From the NCBI RefSeq assembly GCF_900102265.1, contig NZ_FNBH01000001.1, forward strand, positions 1,240,001 to 1,304,000: a stretch of DNA of 64,000 nt, written 5' to 3'. This stretch comes from Epilithonimonas hungarica. GTDB taxonomy: Bacteria; Bacteroidota; Bacteroidia; Flavobacteriales; Weeksellaceae. The position numbers and the translations under genes are program-made. The notes under the pieces were generated by a model. That model was not told the DNA's origin. It was given only the letters and a program-made list of their open reading frames with translations, and made no database searches. This document shows, piece after piece, positions 24,738 through 32,310 of the stretch; within the stretch, counting starts at the first letter, position 1, and each line of letters begins with the position of its first letter.

Positions 24738-24767
24738 AAAACCTGAGTCAATGGCTTAGGTTTTTTT
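24738..24767 (+). terminator. Intrinsic terminator of etfA
   Basis: AAACCTGAG (24738-24746) pairs with CTTAGGTTT (24755-24763), with one G-T pair, followed by T residues. Confidence 0.8.
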
Positions 24768-24785
24768 GTTTTTAGGAAATATAAT

Positions 24786-24890
24786 CTGGGCATCTTTATC
24801 CGCCTGGAGTTTATCCTGAGCTTGCCGAAGGGCTCCCGATCCTTTTTGTTCGCCTTGCTTCGCAAAAAAGATTTCCACTCAAACCTGACG
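24786..24890 (+). repeat. Modular 3-prime repeat family, copy C
   Basis: GGGCATCTTTATCCGCC...GATTTCCACTCAAACCTGACG. A different insert sits at the module site: CCTGAGCTTGCCGAAGG, the core of another common Bacteroidetes intergenic motif. The inner hairpin is CCTTTTTGTTCGC / GCTTCGCAAAAAAG. It lies downstream of the etfA terminator, within a 352-bp gap that holds no gene. Confidence 0.65.
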
Positions 24891-25058
24891 AAGTGTTCAT
24901 CGATCCAAATAAAAAAATAAATGTAATTGAGATAAGTCGGACTGCTGCAATTCAACGCTTTAAGGATTCAGAATCAGAAATGCTGAATTATTTAATGATT
25001 TTACTACGCAAACGATGTAAAAATCTACAATTCCTTAATGGAAATTAACAAAAAATTT

Positions 25059-25066
25059 TATATTTG
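25059..25066 (+). promoter_or_regulatory. -7-like box of the bifunctional nuclease gene
   Basis: TATATTTG is followed by CTAA and then the ATG at 25071, so the start codon would be at or near +1. The -33 region is weak. Confidence 0.45.
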
Positions 25067-25070
25067 CTAA

Positions 25071-25676
25071 ATGGATTATAAAAGATTAATCATTAGAGGG
25101 ATCTCATACAGCCAAACCCAATCGGGAGCTTATGCGCTGTTGCTGGAACATGAAGAAACATCAGTCAAACTGCCTGTTGTTATAGGTAATTTCGAAGCAC
25201 AATCCATTTCACTGGGATTGGAAAAGGATATCAATCCGCCACGTCCGCTAACCCACGATCTATTCACGCAATTCGTTAAAAATACAGGTTTCAACATCGA
25301 TTCTGTGATCATCTATCAAATAAAGGACGGTGTTTTCTTTTCAAATATCAATTTCAAAAATCCATTGTCGGACGAAGAGCTTATTTTAGATGCAAGAACT
25401 TCGGACGCTGTTGCAATGGCTGTAAGATTCGATGCACCTATTTTCACGACTTCTGATGTCTTGAATGAGGCAGGGATTTTATTAGAGCTAGATGAAACAC
25501 CAAAAGTTGGGGATGAAGAAGTCATTTCTGATGAGGTTTCAGATTTCAATGATCTGTCAGGGATCTCTTCGGAAGAGTTGGATCAATTATTGGCTGATGC
25601 TGTAAGGGAAGAAGATTATGATACGGCTCTCAGATTACAGGAAGAGATCAAAAGAAGAAATAAAAAAATAGAATAA
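25071..25676 (+). CDS. Bifunctional nuclease (BFN/DUF151) family protein with UVR motif
   Basis: 201 residues. Residues 1-130 form the BFN domain (LLLEHEETSVKLPVVIGNFEAQSI; LDARTSDAVAMAVRFDAPIF). Residues 165-201 are a UvrB/UvrC-type motif (LDQLLADAVREEDYDTALRL, QEEIKRRN) expected to make a coiled-coil hairpin for protein contact. The domain pair is standard in Bacteroidetes. The biological role is not settled; nuclease activity is by family name only. Confidence 0.9.
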   Translation: MDYKRLIIRGISYSQTQSGAYALLLEHEETSVKLPVVIGNFEAQSISLGLEKDINPPRPLTHDLFTQFVKNTGFNIDSVIIYQIKDGVFFSNINFKNPLSDEELILDARTSDAVAMAVRFDAPIFTTSDVLNEAGILLELDETPKVGDEEVISDEVSDFNDLSGISSEELDQLLADAVREEDYDTALRLQEEIKRRNKKIE

Positions 25677-25698
25677 CAATATAATATCAATTTAAGAT

Positions 25699-27078
25699 AT
25701 GAGTCTAAAACTACGACTGACTATACTTAGCTTTCTGCAATTCTTTGTTTGGGGAGCTTGGCTGATAACGATGGCAAACTTCTGGTTTGGAACCAAACAT
25801 TGGGATGGAACACAATTTGGAGCTGTGTTCGGAACTATGGGTATTGCCTCTATCTTTATGCCAACTATCACGGGAATTATTGCAGATAGATGGGTAAATG
25901 CTGAGAGGATCTATTCTGTCTTGCAGATTTTATATGGAGTAGTGCTTTTCATTTTGCCACATTCTGAAACGCCTAATTCGTTCTTCTCTGTAATGTTGGT
26001 CGCAATGTGTTTCTATATGCCAACCATCGCTTTGACCAATTCTATTTCTTATACGATATTGAAAAACAGTCATTTGGATGTAGTGAAGGATTTCCCACCA
26101 ATTAGGGTTTGGGGAACTATCGGGTTTATCGTTGCCATGTGGATCACGAATCTTACAGGTAACAAGTCTTCTGAAGGGCAATTCTATATTGCTGGAGGTG
26201 TTGCTGTTTTATTAGGCCTCTATGCTTTGACATTACCTAAATGTCCTCCGCAGAAATTAATTGATAAAAATGCACCACTTTCAGAACAATTAGGGTTGAA
26301 TGCTTTCAAACTTTTTGGAGATTACAAGATGGCATTGTTCTTTTTGTTTTCCATGCTACTAGGAGCCGCTTTGCAGTTAACCAATGCTTATGGAGATGTT
26401 TTCCTGAGTGAGTTCGCCCATTTTCCTAAATATGCCAATTCTATAGTTGTAGAAAAATCTACAATTATTATGTCTATTTCACAGATCTCGGAAACCTTAT
26501 TTATTTTAGCAATTCCATTCTTTTTGAAAAAATTTGGAATCAAGAAAGTAATGTTGATCAGTATGTTGGCATGGGTTCTTAGATTTGGACTTTTTGCTTA
26601 TGGAGATCCGGTAACAGGACTTTGGATGATTATACTTTCTTGTATTGTTTATGGGATGGCCTTTGATTTCTTCAATATTTCAGGTTCACTTTTTGTAGAA
26701 ACCACTACCGATAAGAAGATCCGTTCTTCGGCACAAGGTCTGTTCATGATGATGACCAATGGTTTTGGAGCTGTAATTGGTAGTTATGTTGCAGGGTGGG
26801 CTATAGACAGATTTTTTACACTTAAATTTACTACAGCATCAGAGTTGGCAAAATATTTGGAAACAACTCCCAATGATTCTACTTTTGTGGAGATTCTGAA
26901 AAATTCGTTTAATTCTGTCGTTGGTGCGGATGGAACTTTATCAAATATTGTATTAGTTAAAGACTGGCAACATATTTGGCTGTATTTTGCGTTATATTCT
27001 TTAGTGATCGCTATTTTGTTCGCAATATTTTTCAGACATGAGCATTCACCTTCTGATGTAAAGAACATTGGTCATTAA
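25699..27078 (+). CDS. NupG-type nucleoside:H+ symporter (MFS)
   Basis: 459 residues with 12 hydrophobic segments. The start LSFLQFFVWGAWLITMANFW and GIIADRWVNAERI (MFS loop 2-3 signature) match nucleoside permeases, as does ALTNSISYTILKN. A loop of about 55 residues between the last two helices is an extra compared with E. coli NupG. Inner-membrane nucleoside uptake is likely. It begins 22 nt after the BFN gene, so the two may be one operon. Confidence 0.88.
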   Translation: MSLKLRLTILSFLQFFVWGAWLITMANFWFGTKHWDGTQFGAVFGTMGIASIFMPTITGIIADRWVNAERIYSVLQILYGVVLFILPHSETPNSFFSVMLVAMCFYMPTIALTNSISYTILKNSHLDVVKDFPPIRVWGTIGFIVAMWITNLTGNKSSEGQFYIAGGVAVLLGLYALTLPKCPPQKLIDKNAPLSEQLGLNAFKLFGDYKMALFFLFSMLLGAALQLTNAYGDVFLSEFAHFPKYANSIVVEKSTIIMSISQISETLFILAIPFFLKKFGIKKVMLISMLAWVLRFGLFAYGDPVTGLWMIILSCIVYGMAFDFFNISGSLFVETTTDKKIRSSAQGLFMMMTNGFGAVIGSYVAGWAIDRFFTLKFTTASELAKYLETTPNDSTFVEILKNSFNSVVGADGTLSNIVLVKDWQHIWLYFALYSLVIAILFAIFFRHEHSPSDVKNIGH

Positions 27079-27127
27079 TCAAATCTTGAGACTTTTATGT
27101 CATTAAAATAAGCATGAAAAAGCAATT

Positions 27128-27700
27128 ATGAAAAAGACAATTTTGAATTTAACAACGGTTTTCTTTATGGTTATAGCAGTCATTGGTGTGAGCAGCTGTA
27201 GTAAAACAGAAGACGCAGTTGAGGATATAACTGTTCCTGTGCCATTATCGATCAATACAAATACTGAAATTGAAATTCCTTTTGCAGTTTCAACAGAAGA
27301 AGTAGTATTTCCGGATATGCCTCTCAATTTGGATGTTGAGGCCAAGATCAAGGAAAAATTCCCTGCATTATCTATAAATAATTTGAAATCTGCAAAGTTA
27401 TCAAGTTTTAGTATAGATTTTCTTTCTTCTTCGAATGGAGATTCCATTAAGCTAAACAAAGTTTTGAGTGCAAAGTTATTGATCAAGGCTCCCGATCTTT
27501 CTGATAAAGAAATTGCAACTGTTGAAAACAATACGAGCGAAACTTCGCTTAACTTCACTCCGCTTGCTGATGTAGAATTAATGGATTATTTGAAATCTTC
27601 AAATCATTCTTTATATTTAAAAGTAAAAGGAACCGAGGCGGCCGCGACACAAATGAAAGTAAGGGTCAATTCTGCTTTCACGATACAAGTCGGTTTGTAA
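27128..27700 (+). CDS. Lipoprotein of unknown function
   Basis: 190 residues with a lipobox IGVSSC (Cys24). The mature protein has repeating short beta segments (INTNTEIEIPFAV; LSINNLKSAKLSSFSIDFLS; LNKVLSAKLLIKAPDLSD) and no recognised enzyme motif. It may be an envelope beta-sandwich protein. It shares a bidirectional terminator with the gene on the other strand. Confidence 0.7.
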   Translation: MKKTILNLTTVFFMVIAVIGVSSCSKTEDAVEDITVPVPLSINTNTEIEIPFAVSTEEVVFPDMPLNLDVEAKIKEKFPALSINNLKSAKLSSFSIDFLSSSNGDSIKLNKVLSAKLLIKAPDLSDKEIATVENNTSETSLNFTPLADVELMDYLKSSNHSLYLKVKGTEAAATQMKVRVNSAFTIQVGL

Positions 27701-27706
27701 AAAAAT

Positions 27707-27731
27707 AAAGATGATCTTATAGGTCATCTTT
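27707..27731. terminator. Bidirectional terminator overlapping a stop codon
   Basis: AAAGATGA (27707-27714) and TCATCTTT (27724-27731) flank a 9-nt loop, with A-run and T-run tails on both sides. The loop contains the stop codon (27717-27719) of the minus-strand gene. Confidence 0.8.
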
Positions 27732-28058
27732 TTTTGTGAAATTATTGTCATAAGGATTTTCTTCCGCAAACAGAATATTCAGTATCATCCCAATGATTAC
27801 AATGGTATTGATAATTAGCCATAAAAAATGTGGAAATGGAATTGAAAAGAAGGGGTTGTAAATGATAACTAATGTTGCAAATATCTTGAAATCTGTCTGA
27901 TTTCTTCTATTGAACGCATCATAAGCCAGCCAACCAAATCCAACGAATAGAAAATACCCAGAAAGCCTATAGAAGAGATAGGGCATGCTTAAAAAGCATA
28001 GAATCAAAATGCCTGTTAAAATTAATTTTAGAAGCTGATTCATATTTCTCAGTTTCAT
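27717..28058 (-). CDS. Small integral membrane protein (DUF6804-like)
   Basis: About 113 residues with four hydrophobic helices (LLKLILTGILILCFLSMPYL; YFLFVGFGWLAYDAF; FATLVIIYNPFFSIPF; LIINTIVIIGMILNILF). The IYNPFFSI loop between the third and fourth helix resembles DUF6804-type proteins, which is a tentative match. Possible starts are the Met at 1 or the Met at residue 6. Function unknown. Confidence 0.6.
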   Translation of the reverse strand: MKLRNMNQLLKLILTGILILCFLSMPYLFYRLSGYFLFVGFGWLAYDAFNRRNQTDFKIFATLVIIYNPFFSIPFPHFLWLIINTIVIIGMILNILFAEENPYDNNFTKKDDL

Positions 28059-28150
28059 GTAAAATTAATAAATTAATATTAATTCCTAACTTTTTGTATG
28101 AATTAGGTTTAAATAATATTATTTAATTATAAAATTTGATTTAATATTGA

Positions 28151-29128
28151 TTATTCGAAAACAAGGTTGTTTTGAATCGCAAGGGATTTCAGTTCTGTTT
28201 CATCCCATTCTTTATGAGGGTCGCTTTTCAAAGTAATTCCTCCACCAACAAACAGAAATGCATAATTTTTAAAGAAACTCGCACAACGAAGATTTACGAA
28301 ATAATAGATGAAATCCTCGGTTTCTACTTTGATATATCCAGCATAAAATTCGCGGTTAAAGTGTTCGATGCTTTTTATCCCTTGTGCGCAGAGTTCTTTT
28401 GGAAACCCACAAACAGCTGGAGTTGGATGTAATTCAGAAATGATCTTATCCAGACTTTCCGGACTTATCTCTGCAGAAAAATCTGTTTTAAGATGCTTGA
28501 TATTTCCGGATATCATATCTTTTGTAGATGACACTTTCAGATCAGATGAGAATTTTTTCAGAATAGACTGTATATAATCTGTGACTGTTTTCTGTTCCTC
28601 AATTTCTTTATCAGTCCAGTTTTCTTCTACAGGAACAGTTCCTGCAACACTCATGGTTTCGAAGGAATTATTTCTTTTATTGAATTTTCCCAATACTTCC
28701 GAAAAACCTCCCATCCAGATTTCTCCATTTTTTTCAAATAAATAGCAAAATGCGGAAGGATAACTTTCACAAAATTTCAGAAAACTCTTTGTCATCGATA
28801 ACTTTTTCTGAGCGTCGATGTCAAGGTACATCAGAAGTTTTCGTCTGGAGAGTACCAATTTTTTAAGCTCATTTTTCTCAATGAAGTCCTTGGCCTGTGA
28901 GATTTTCAAAGCATAGGATTCAAGTGTTTCTTTTGCGATCTCTATGAAAGAACTTTTACTTTTTGGGGAAACATTCAGATCTTCAATATCATTTCTAGAG
29001 ATTTCCTTGATGTTTCCTTTAAAATCCAGAATTGTCTTTGTATCAAAACTTACAAAAGAAACGTTGACGTCCGAAGTATTATCAACAGAGAAAAATTTAT
29101 CGTTATCGGGTAATTTGAAAATGAGCAT
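28151..29128 (-). CDS. menF: Isochorismate synthase (chorismate-binding family)
   Basis: 325 residues from the ATG at 29128; the frame opens two codons earlier at a TTG. The chorismate-binding core holds LVLSRRKLL, SVAGTVPVEENW, ISELHPTPAVCGFPKELC (active-site HPTPAVCG) and REFYAGYIKVETED. It converts chorismate to isochorismate for menaquinone or siderophores; menaquinone is more likely because a PaaI-type thioesterase is encoded just upstream. The symbol is by pathway inference (entC is possible). Confidence 0.82.
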   Translation of the reverse strand: MLIFKLPDNDKFFSVDNTSDVNVSFVSFDTKTILDFKGNIKEISRNDIEDLNVSPKSKSSFIEIAKETLESYALKISQAKDFIEKNELKKLVLSRRKLLMYLDIDAQKKLSMTKSFLKFCESYPSAFCYLFEKNGEIWMGGFSEVLGKFNKRNNSFETMSVAGTVPVEENWTDKEIEEQKTVTDYIQSILKKFSSDLKVSSTKDMISGNIKHLKTDFSAEISPESLDKIISELHPTPAVCGFPKELCAQGIKSIEHFNREFYAGYIKVETEDFIYYFVNLRCASFFKNYAFLFVGGGITLKSDPHKEWDETELKSLAIQNNLVFE

Positions 29129-29139
29129 TAACAAAAATA

Positions 29140-29571
29140 TTAAACTTTCCCGACAGGAACAATGTTATTCGTCATAGTTGTGTGATTGATAAGATGACCT
29201 TTCTCATCACGGATCTCGATTTGAGACACGTGCATTGTATTGCCTTTTCTGATAAAGGTTGCAGTTCCGGTAACGATACCATCTCGTTTTGCCCTCAGGT
29301 GATTACTGTTGATATTCGTCCCGACCGGAACAGATTTTGAAGTGTCCAGATTAATGAGAGAAAGACAAGAACCCAATGTCTCTGCCAAAACACAGCTTGC
29401 GCCGCCGTGCAGAATACCATAAGGTTGATGAACTCTGGAATTAACTGGCATTGTAGCTGTAAGATGGTCATCGGAAACATCAGTATAAACGATTTCCAGA
29501 GTTTCACCCAAAGTGTTCTTGCTGGCTTTGTTTAGACGGTCAAGTATTTCTATTTTTTTTGCTTCGTCCAT
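29140..29571 (-). CDS. PaaI-type hotdog thioesterase (possible DHNA-CoA thioesterase)
   Basis: 143 residues of the PaaI/YbdB 4HBT family: QPYGILHGGASCVLAETLGS carries the HGG motif and the general base region, NINSNHLRAKRDGIVTGTAT the second conserved stretch. It lies 11 nt before isochorismate synthase, so a menaquinone step (1,4-dihydroxy-2-naphthoyl-CoA hydrolysis, MenI) is a reasonable inference. Generic aromatic acyl-CoA thioesterase activity is the alternative. Confidence 0.82.
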   Translation of the reverse strand: MDEAKKIEILDRLNKASKNTLGETLEIVYTDVSDDHLTATMPVNSRVHQPYGILHGGASCVLAETLGSCLSLINLDTSKSVPVGTNINSNHLRAKRDGIVTGTATFIRKGNTMHVSQIEIRDEKGHLINHTTMTNNIVPVGKV

Positions 29572-29635
29572 TTCTTGGTTTTGGGGTTAAAGTTTACTGT
29601 TCCTAATGTTAGAACTCAGGATTTCGAATCTTGAA

Positions 29636-30208
29636 TTAATAAATCTGAGGATTCCAGTTTTCAGGATGTTTTGGAGTAATATCATGTTCGATATAAAAGT
29701 TCTGGATCTCTTCCATGATCTCCTCAAAAGTATGGGTCTCCAATTTTTCATAAGGAATTTTATAACCAAGATTGATGGTCTTCCTTTTGTAATCTCCTCC
29801 TGCTAAAACGATAGGGACTTTTGCGGCCAGAGCCATATTATAAAAACCTTTTCTCCATTTCGGAACCCAGCTCCTTGTTCCTTCTGGTGTTATTACCAAG
29901 CTGAAATCATCCTTCTTGAATTCGTTAGCTACAAAATTAACAAGGTCATTTTTTTGGGAGCGGTCTATTCCAATTCCGCCAATCCCTTTTACAATTGCAC
30001 CATACCAAGCTTTTGTATGAGCATCTTTGATAATGACTTTAAGTTTTTTTCCTAATGTCCAATACGCAAGGTTACCTAGGATATATTCGCTGTTGTCTGT
30101 GTGTGGAGCAACAACAAGAATACATCTGTCCAGATTGTTGACATCGCCCTGAAGAACAACTTTCCATCCGATGATTTTAAGAATGATTTTAGCTAATATT
30201 TTTTTCAT
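29636..30208 (-). CDS. 1-acyl-sn-glycerol-3-phosphate acyltransferase-like protein
   Basis: 190 residues from the ATG at 30208 (MKKILAKIILKIIGWKVVLQ). The PlsC-type fold shows the glycerolipid motif TPEGTRSWVPKWRKGFY intact. The catalytic HX4D box reads H-TDNS-E (His36, Glu41), so Asp is replaced by Glu. Many flavobacteria carry a short homologue like this. Membrane phospholipid acylation is the likely role, with activity uncertain because of the substitution. Confidence 0.8.
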   Translation of the reverse strand: MKKILAKIILKIIGWKVVLQGDVNNLDRCILVVAPHTDNSEYILGNLAYWTLGKKLKVIIKDAHTKAWYGAIVKGIGGIGIDRSQKNDLVNFVANEFKKDDFSLVITPEGTRSWVPKWRKGFYNMALAAKVPIVLAGGDYKRKTINLGYKIPYEKLETHTFEEIMEEIQNFYIEHDITPKHPENWNPQIY

Positions 30209-30294
30209 AAAAAAAAGTATAACCATAACGGTCATACTTTACAAATTTACAAAATATGTTTATTCTTAAGAAATATCTAAGTATTCTTTATGTC

Positions 30295-30357
30295 TCAAAA
30301 CAGGTTGCTGATGAAATCTACGATTTTGATTGCGATTTCTAGTACTAATTGAATCAT
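30295..30357 (-). CDS. Putative small amphipathic peptide (20 aa)
   Basis: An ATG at 30357 opens MIQLVLEIAIKIVDFISNLF before a TGA. The sequence alternates charged and hydrophobic residues with helical periodicity, like small membrane peptides or phenol-soluble modulins. It stands alone in a 245-bp gap behind an AT-rich upstream region. No homology is known to me and chance is not excluded. Confidence 0.3.
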   Translation of the reverse strand: MIQLVLEIAIKIVDFISNLF

Positions 30358-30453
30358 TTTTTAATTTTTTATAGTTAGAAGTTTATTTCTCAAACAAATT
30401 TAATAATAATTTTGCTTCTTAAATAATCAAAGCGTTAAAATTTTATTAAATTA

Positions 30454-31287
30454 TCAATTTATTACAGGATATACCACAGCATTTTTCAAATCCATAGGAT
30501 TGTTATTCTTGGCAATGAAATTCTGTATAACTTTCGCGGCATCTTTGAACTGTTCTTTGCTTGTAATTTTCGTTCCTCCGACTTGGAAAGTTCCAGGAGG
30601 CACATCATCAAATTTTTGTCTCATCTCTTTTGTTGGGTCATTGTAGAACTGAAGCATCATTTTGTGCATATTGGCAATGGACACCGAAACTGGTTTTTTT
30701 CCTGCAAAGCTTTCAAGAAAGTCTGATGTGTCATACGTTTTCTCCAGTTTTTGGCTTTTTGCCAATTTGAAGAAAAAGTTTTCTTTACTATCATTCAATT
30801 CGAATATCAAACCAGGTAATCCTCGGAATTTGTAAGGACCTTCGGAAATGTTGATGTCTTTGCAAAACCAAGCCGTCCAATGTCTTCCTCCAAAATCTGT
30901 TGTCGCTTTTTGAAGTGTGTATTGTCCGGAAGTTTTGGTTTCTTTCTCCAGTTTCCAATCCATTTTGTCTTCGGTGTTGTAAGAAAAATAATCCATCATC
31001 ATCTCGTAATTGGTATTCTGGTAGGAATTTTTAAGTCTTCTTAAGGTTGGGATGTCTGGAGATGCGCTATGATTGTTGCCTCCTTTTTTGTTCAGAGAAT
31101 CATTGATGATGTTTTCATAGTTATAGAATTTTACATCTTTCGGATTGATATCAAGAGCCATATTCACATTTCTATAATTAGTAGAAGAAGAATCCGGCTT
31201 GAATTTGTACTCGTAAATAAAACGATGCGTTTGCGCTTTTGATAGATTGGTGAGGAATATCAAAAGTAAAAAAGTATAGAGTTTCAT
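30454..31287 (-). CDS. GLPGLI family secreted protein
   Basis: 277 residues from MKLYTFLLLIFLTNLSKAQ (signal peptide). The family motif GLPGLI is at residues 156-161 within YKFRGLPGLIFEL; FIYEYKF near the N-terminus and WTAWFCKDINISEGPY before the motif also fit. GLPGLI proteins are exported Bacteroidetes proteins of unknown function, often with porin-like outer-membrane partners. The frame extends to 31311 but the internal ATG gives the better signal peptide and leaves 13 nt after the hydrolase gene. Confidence 0.9.
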   Translation of the reverse strand: MKLYTFLLLIFLTNLSKAQTHRFIYEYKFKPDSSSTNYRNVNMALDINPKDVKFYNYENIINDSLNKKGGNNHSASPDIPTLRRLKNSYQNTNYEMMMDYFSYNTEDKMDWKLEKETKTSGQYTLQKATTDFGGRHWTAWFCKDINISEGPYKFRGLPGLIFELNDSKENFFFKLAKSQKLEKTYDTSDFLESFAGKKPVSVSIANMHKMMLQFYNDPTKEMRQKFDDVPPGTFQVGGTKITSKEQFKDAAKVIQNFIAKNNNPMDLKNAVVYPVIN

Positions 31288-31300
31288 ATTGATAGAGATT

Positions 31301-32218
31301 TTATTTAACATAACTTTTATAATTATCCACGATAAGTTTTGCTACTAATTCTGGATTTTGATAATGTATGCCATGGGAATATTTTGGTAACAGAATGATC
31401 TTGCTGTTGTCATTGTCTTTGATCAGGTCAGAAAAATGCTGTATTCTGAGATTATCATATTCTTTCCACCAAGCTTTAAAATTGATTCCCAGATTTAGAT
31501 TTTTGTTCAACTCTTCATCCGGAGTTTCAATATATTTGTTGTACGAAATGATAACTGTTGTGGCAATGTCTTTGTTCAGCGCTGGCAGATCTGTATATTC
31601 GATAAAAAAACCTTTGGAATTTGAGTTTAATGCTCTTATAGCATCATTTCTGGTTCCCTGGCTGACATTTTTATTCTGTGACAGCGATTTTATTATGATG
31701 GTAGAAATTTCCCGATATCCGGTTTTGCTTTCAGATTTTATCCTTGCCCTTTCATCTTCCTCTTTTGTTAACATAAAATCTGTCGGGTCTGATAAAACCA
31801 GTCCGGAGACCTCATGTGGAAACTTTGCTGCAAATAGCCTGATGTAAGGTCCCCCAATAGAATGTCCAACAAGTAGATATGGAGGTTTTATGTTGAGTGT
31901 TTGCAACATACTATGCAGTCTTTCTACAAGTTGGGAATCTGAGAGAACCTTTGGGTCAGCATCAGAATTTCCAACACCAGTTCTTTCATATTCTATTCCT
32001 CCAATGTTAGCCGGCAGATACCGGAGGATAGGGTCGAAGGTACCACCTCCTAATCCAGCTTCGAACACCAAAATAGGTTCTCCATCTTTTCTGTTTTCAA
32101 GATTGAAAGTTTTGTAGGACATTTTTTTGCCTTCAACAGATACGAGTTTACTATCGCTATGTTGAGCAGAAGTTGGTAAATAACCAATTATCAAAAGTAA
32201 AAAAGTAAAGAGTTTCAT
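31301..32218 (-). CDS. Secreted alpha/beta hydrolase
   Basis: 305 residues with a signal peptide MKLFTFLLLIIGYLPTSAQ. The nucleophile elbow is VGHSIGGPYIR (Ser120); the oxyanion-type turn is FEAGLGGGTFDP; the acid candidate is LSDPTDF, and the late His is in YSHGIHYQNPE. Substrate unknown; it acts in the periplasm. It is followed by the GLPGLI gene, and the first 26 bp of the two coding regions are almost identical, suggesting an exchanged or duplicated signal sequence. Confidence 0.87.
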   Translation of the reverse strand: MKLFTFLLLIIGYLPTSAQHSDSKLVSVEGKKMSYKTFNLENRKDGEPILVFEAGLGGGTFDPILRYLPANIGGIEYERTGVGNSDADPKVLSDSQLVERLHSMLQTLNIKPPYLLVGHSIGGPYIRLFAAKFPHEVSGLVLSDPTDFMLTKEEDERARIKSESKTGYREISTIIIKSLSQNKNVSQGTRNDAIRALNSNSKGFFIEYTDLPALNKDIATTVIISYNKYIETPDEELNKNLNLGINFKAWWKEYDNLRIQHFSDLIKDNDNSKIILLPKYSHGIHYQNPELVAKLIVDNYKSYVK

Positions 32219-32256
32219 ATAAATTTTGTGATTCGATGGTTTTAAAGAACTAGGAG

Positions 32257-32291
32257 AAAAGCGGAGATCCGAAGATCTTTGATCCGCTTTT
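32257..32291 (-). terminator. Intrinsic terminator after the PspC protein gene
   Basis: AAAAGCGGA (32257-32265) pairs with TCCGCTTTT (32283-32291), with an inner GATC..GATC pairing. It lies 20 nt past the stop at 32311 on the minus strand. Confidence 0.75.
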
Positions 32292-32310
32292 CAACTAATC
32301 CACTCTCAAT

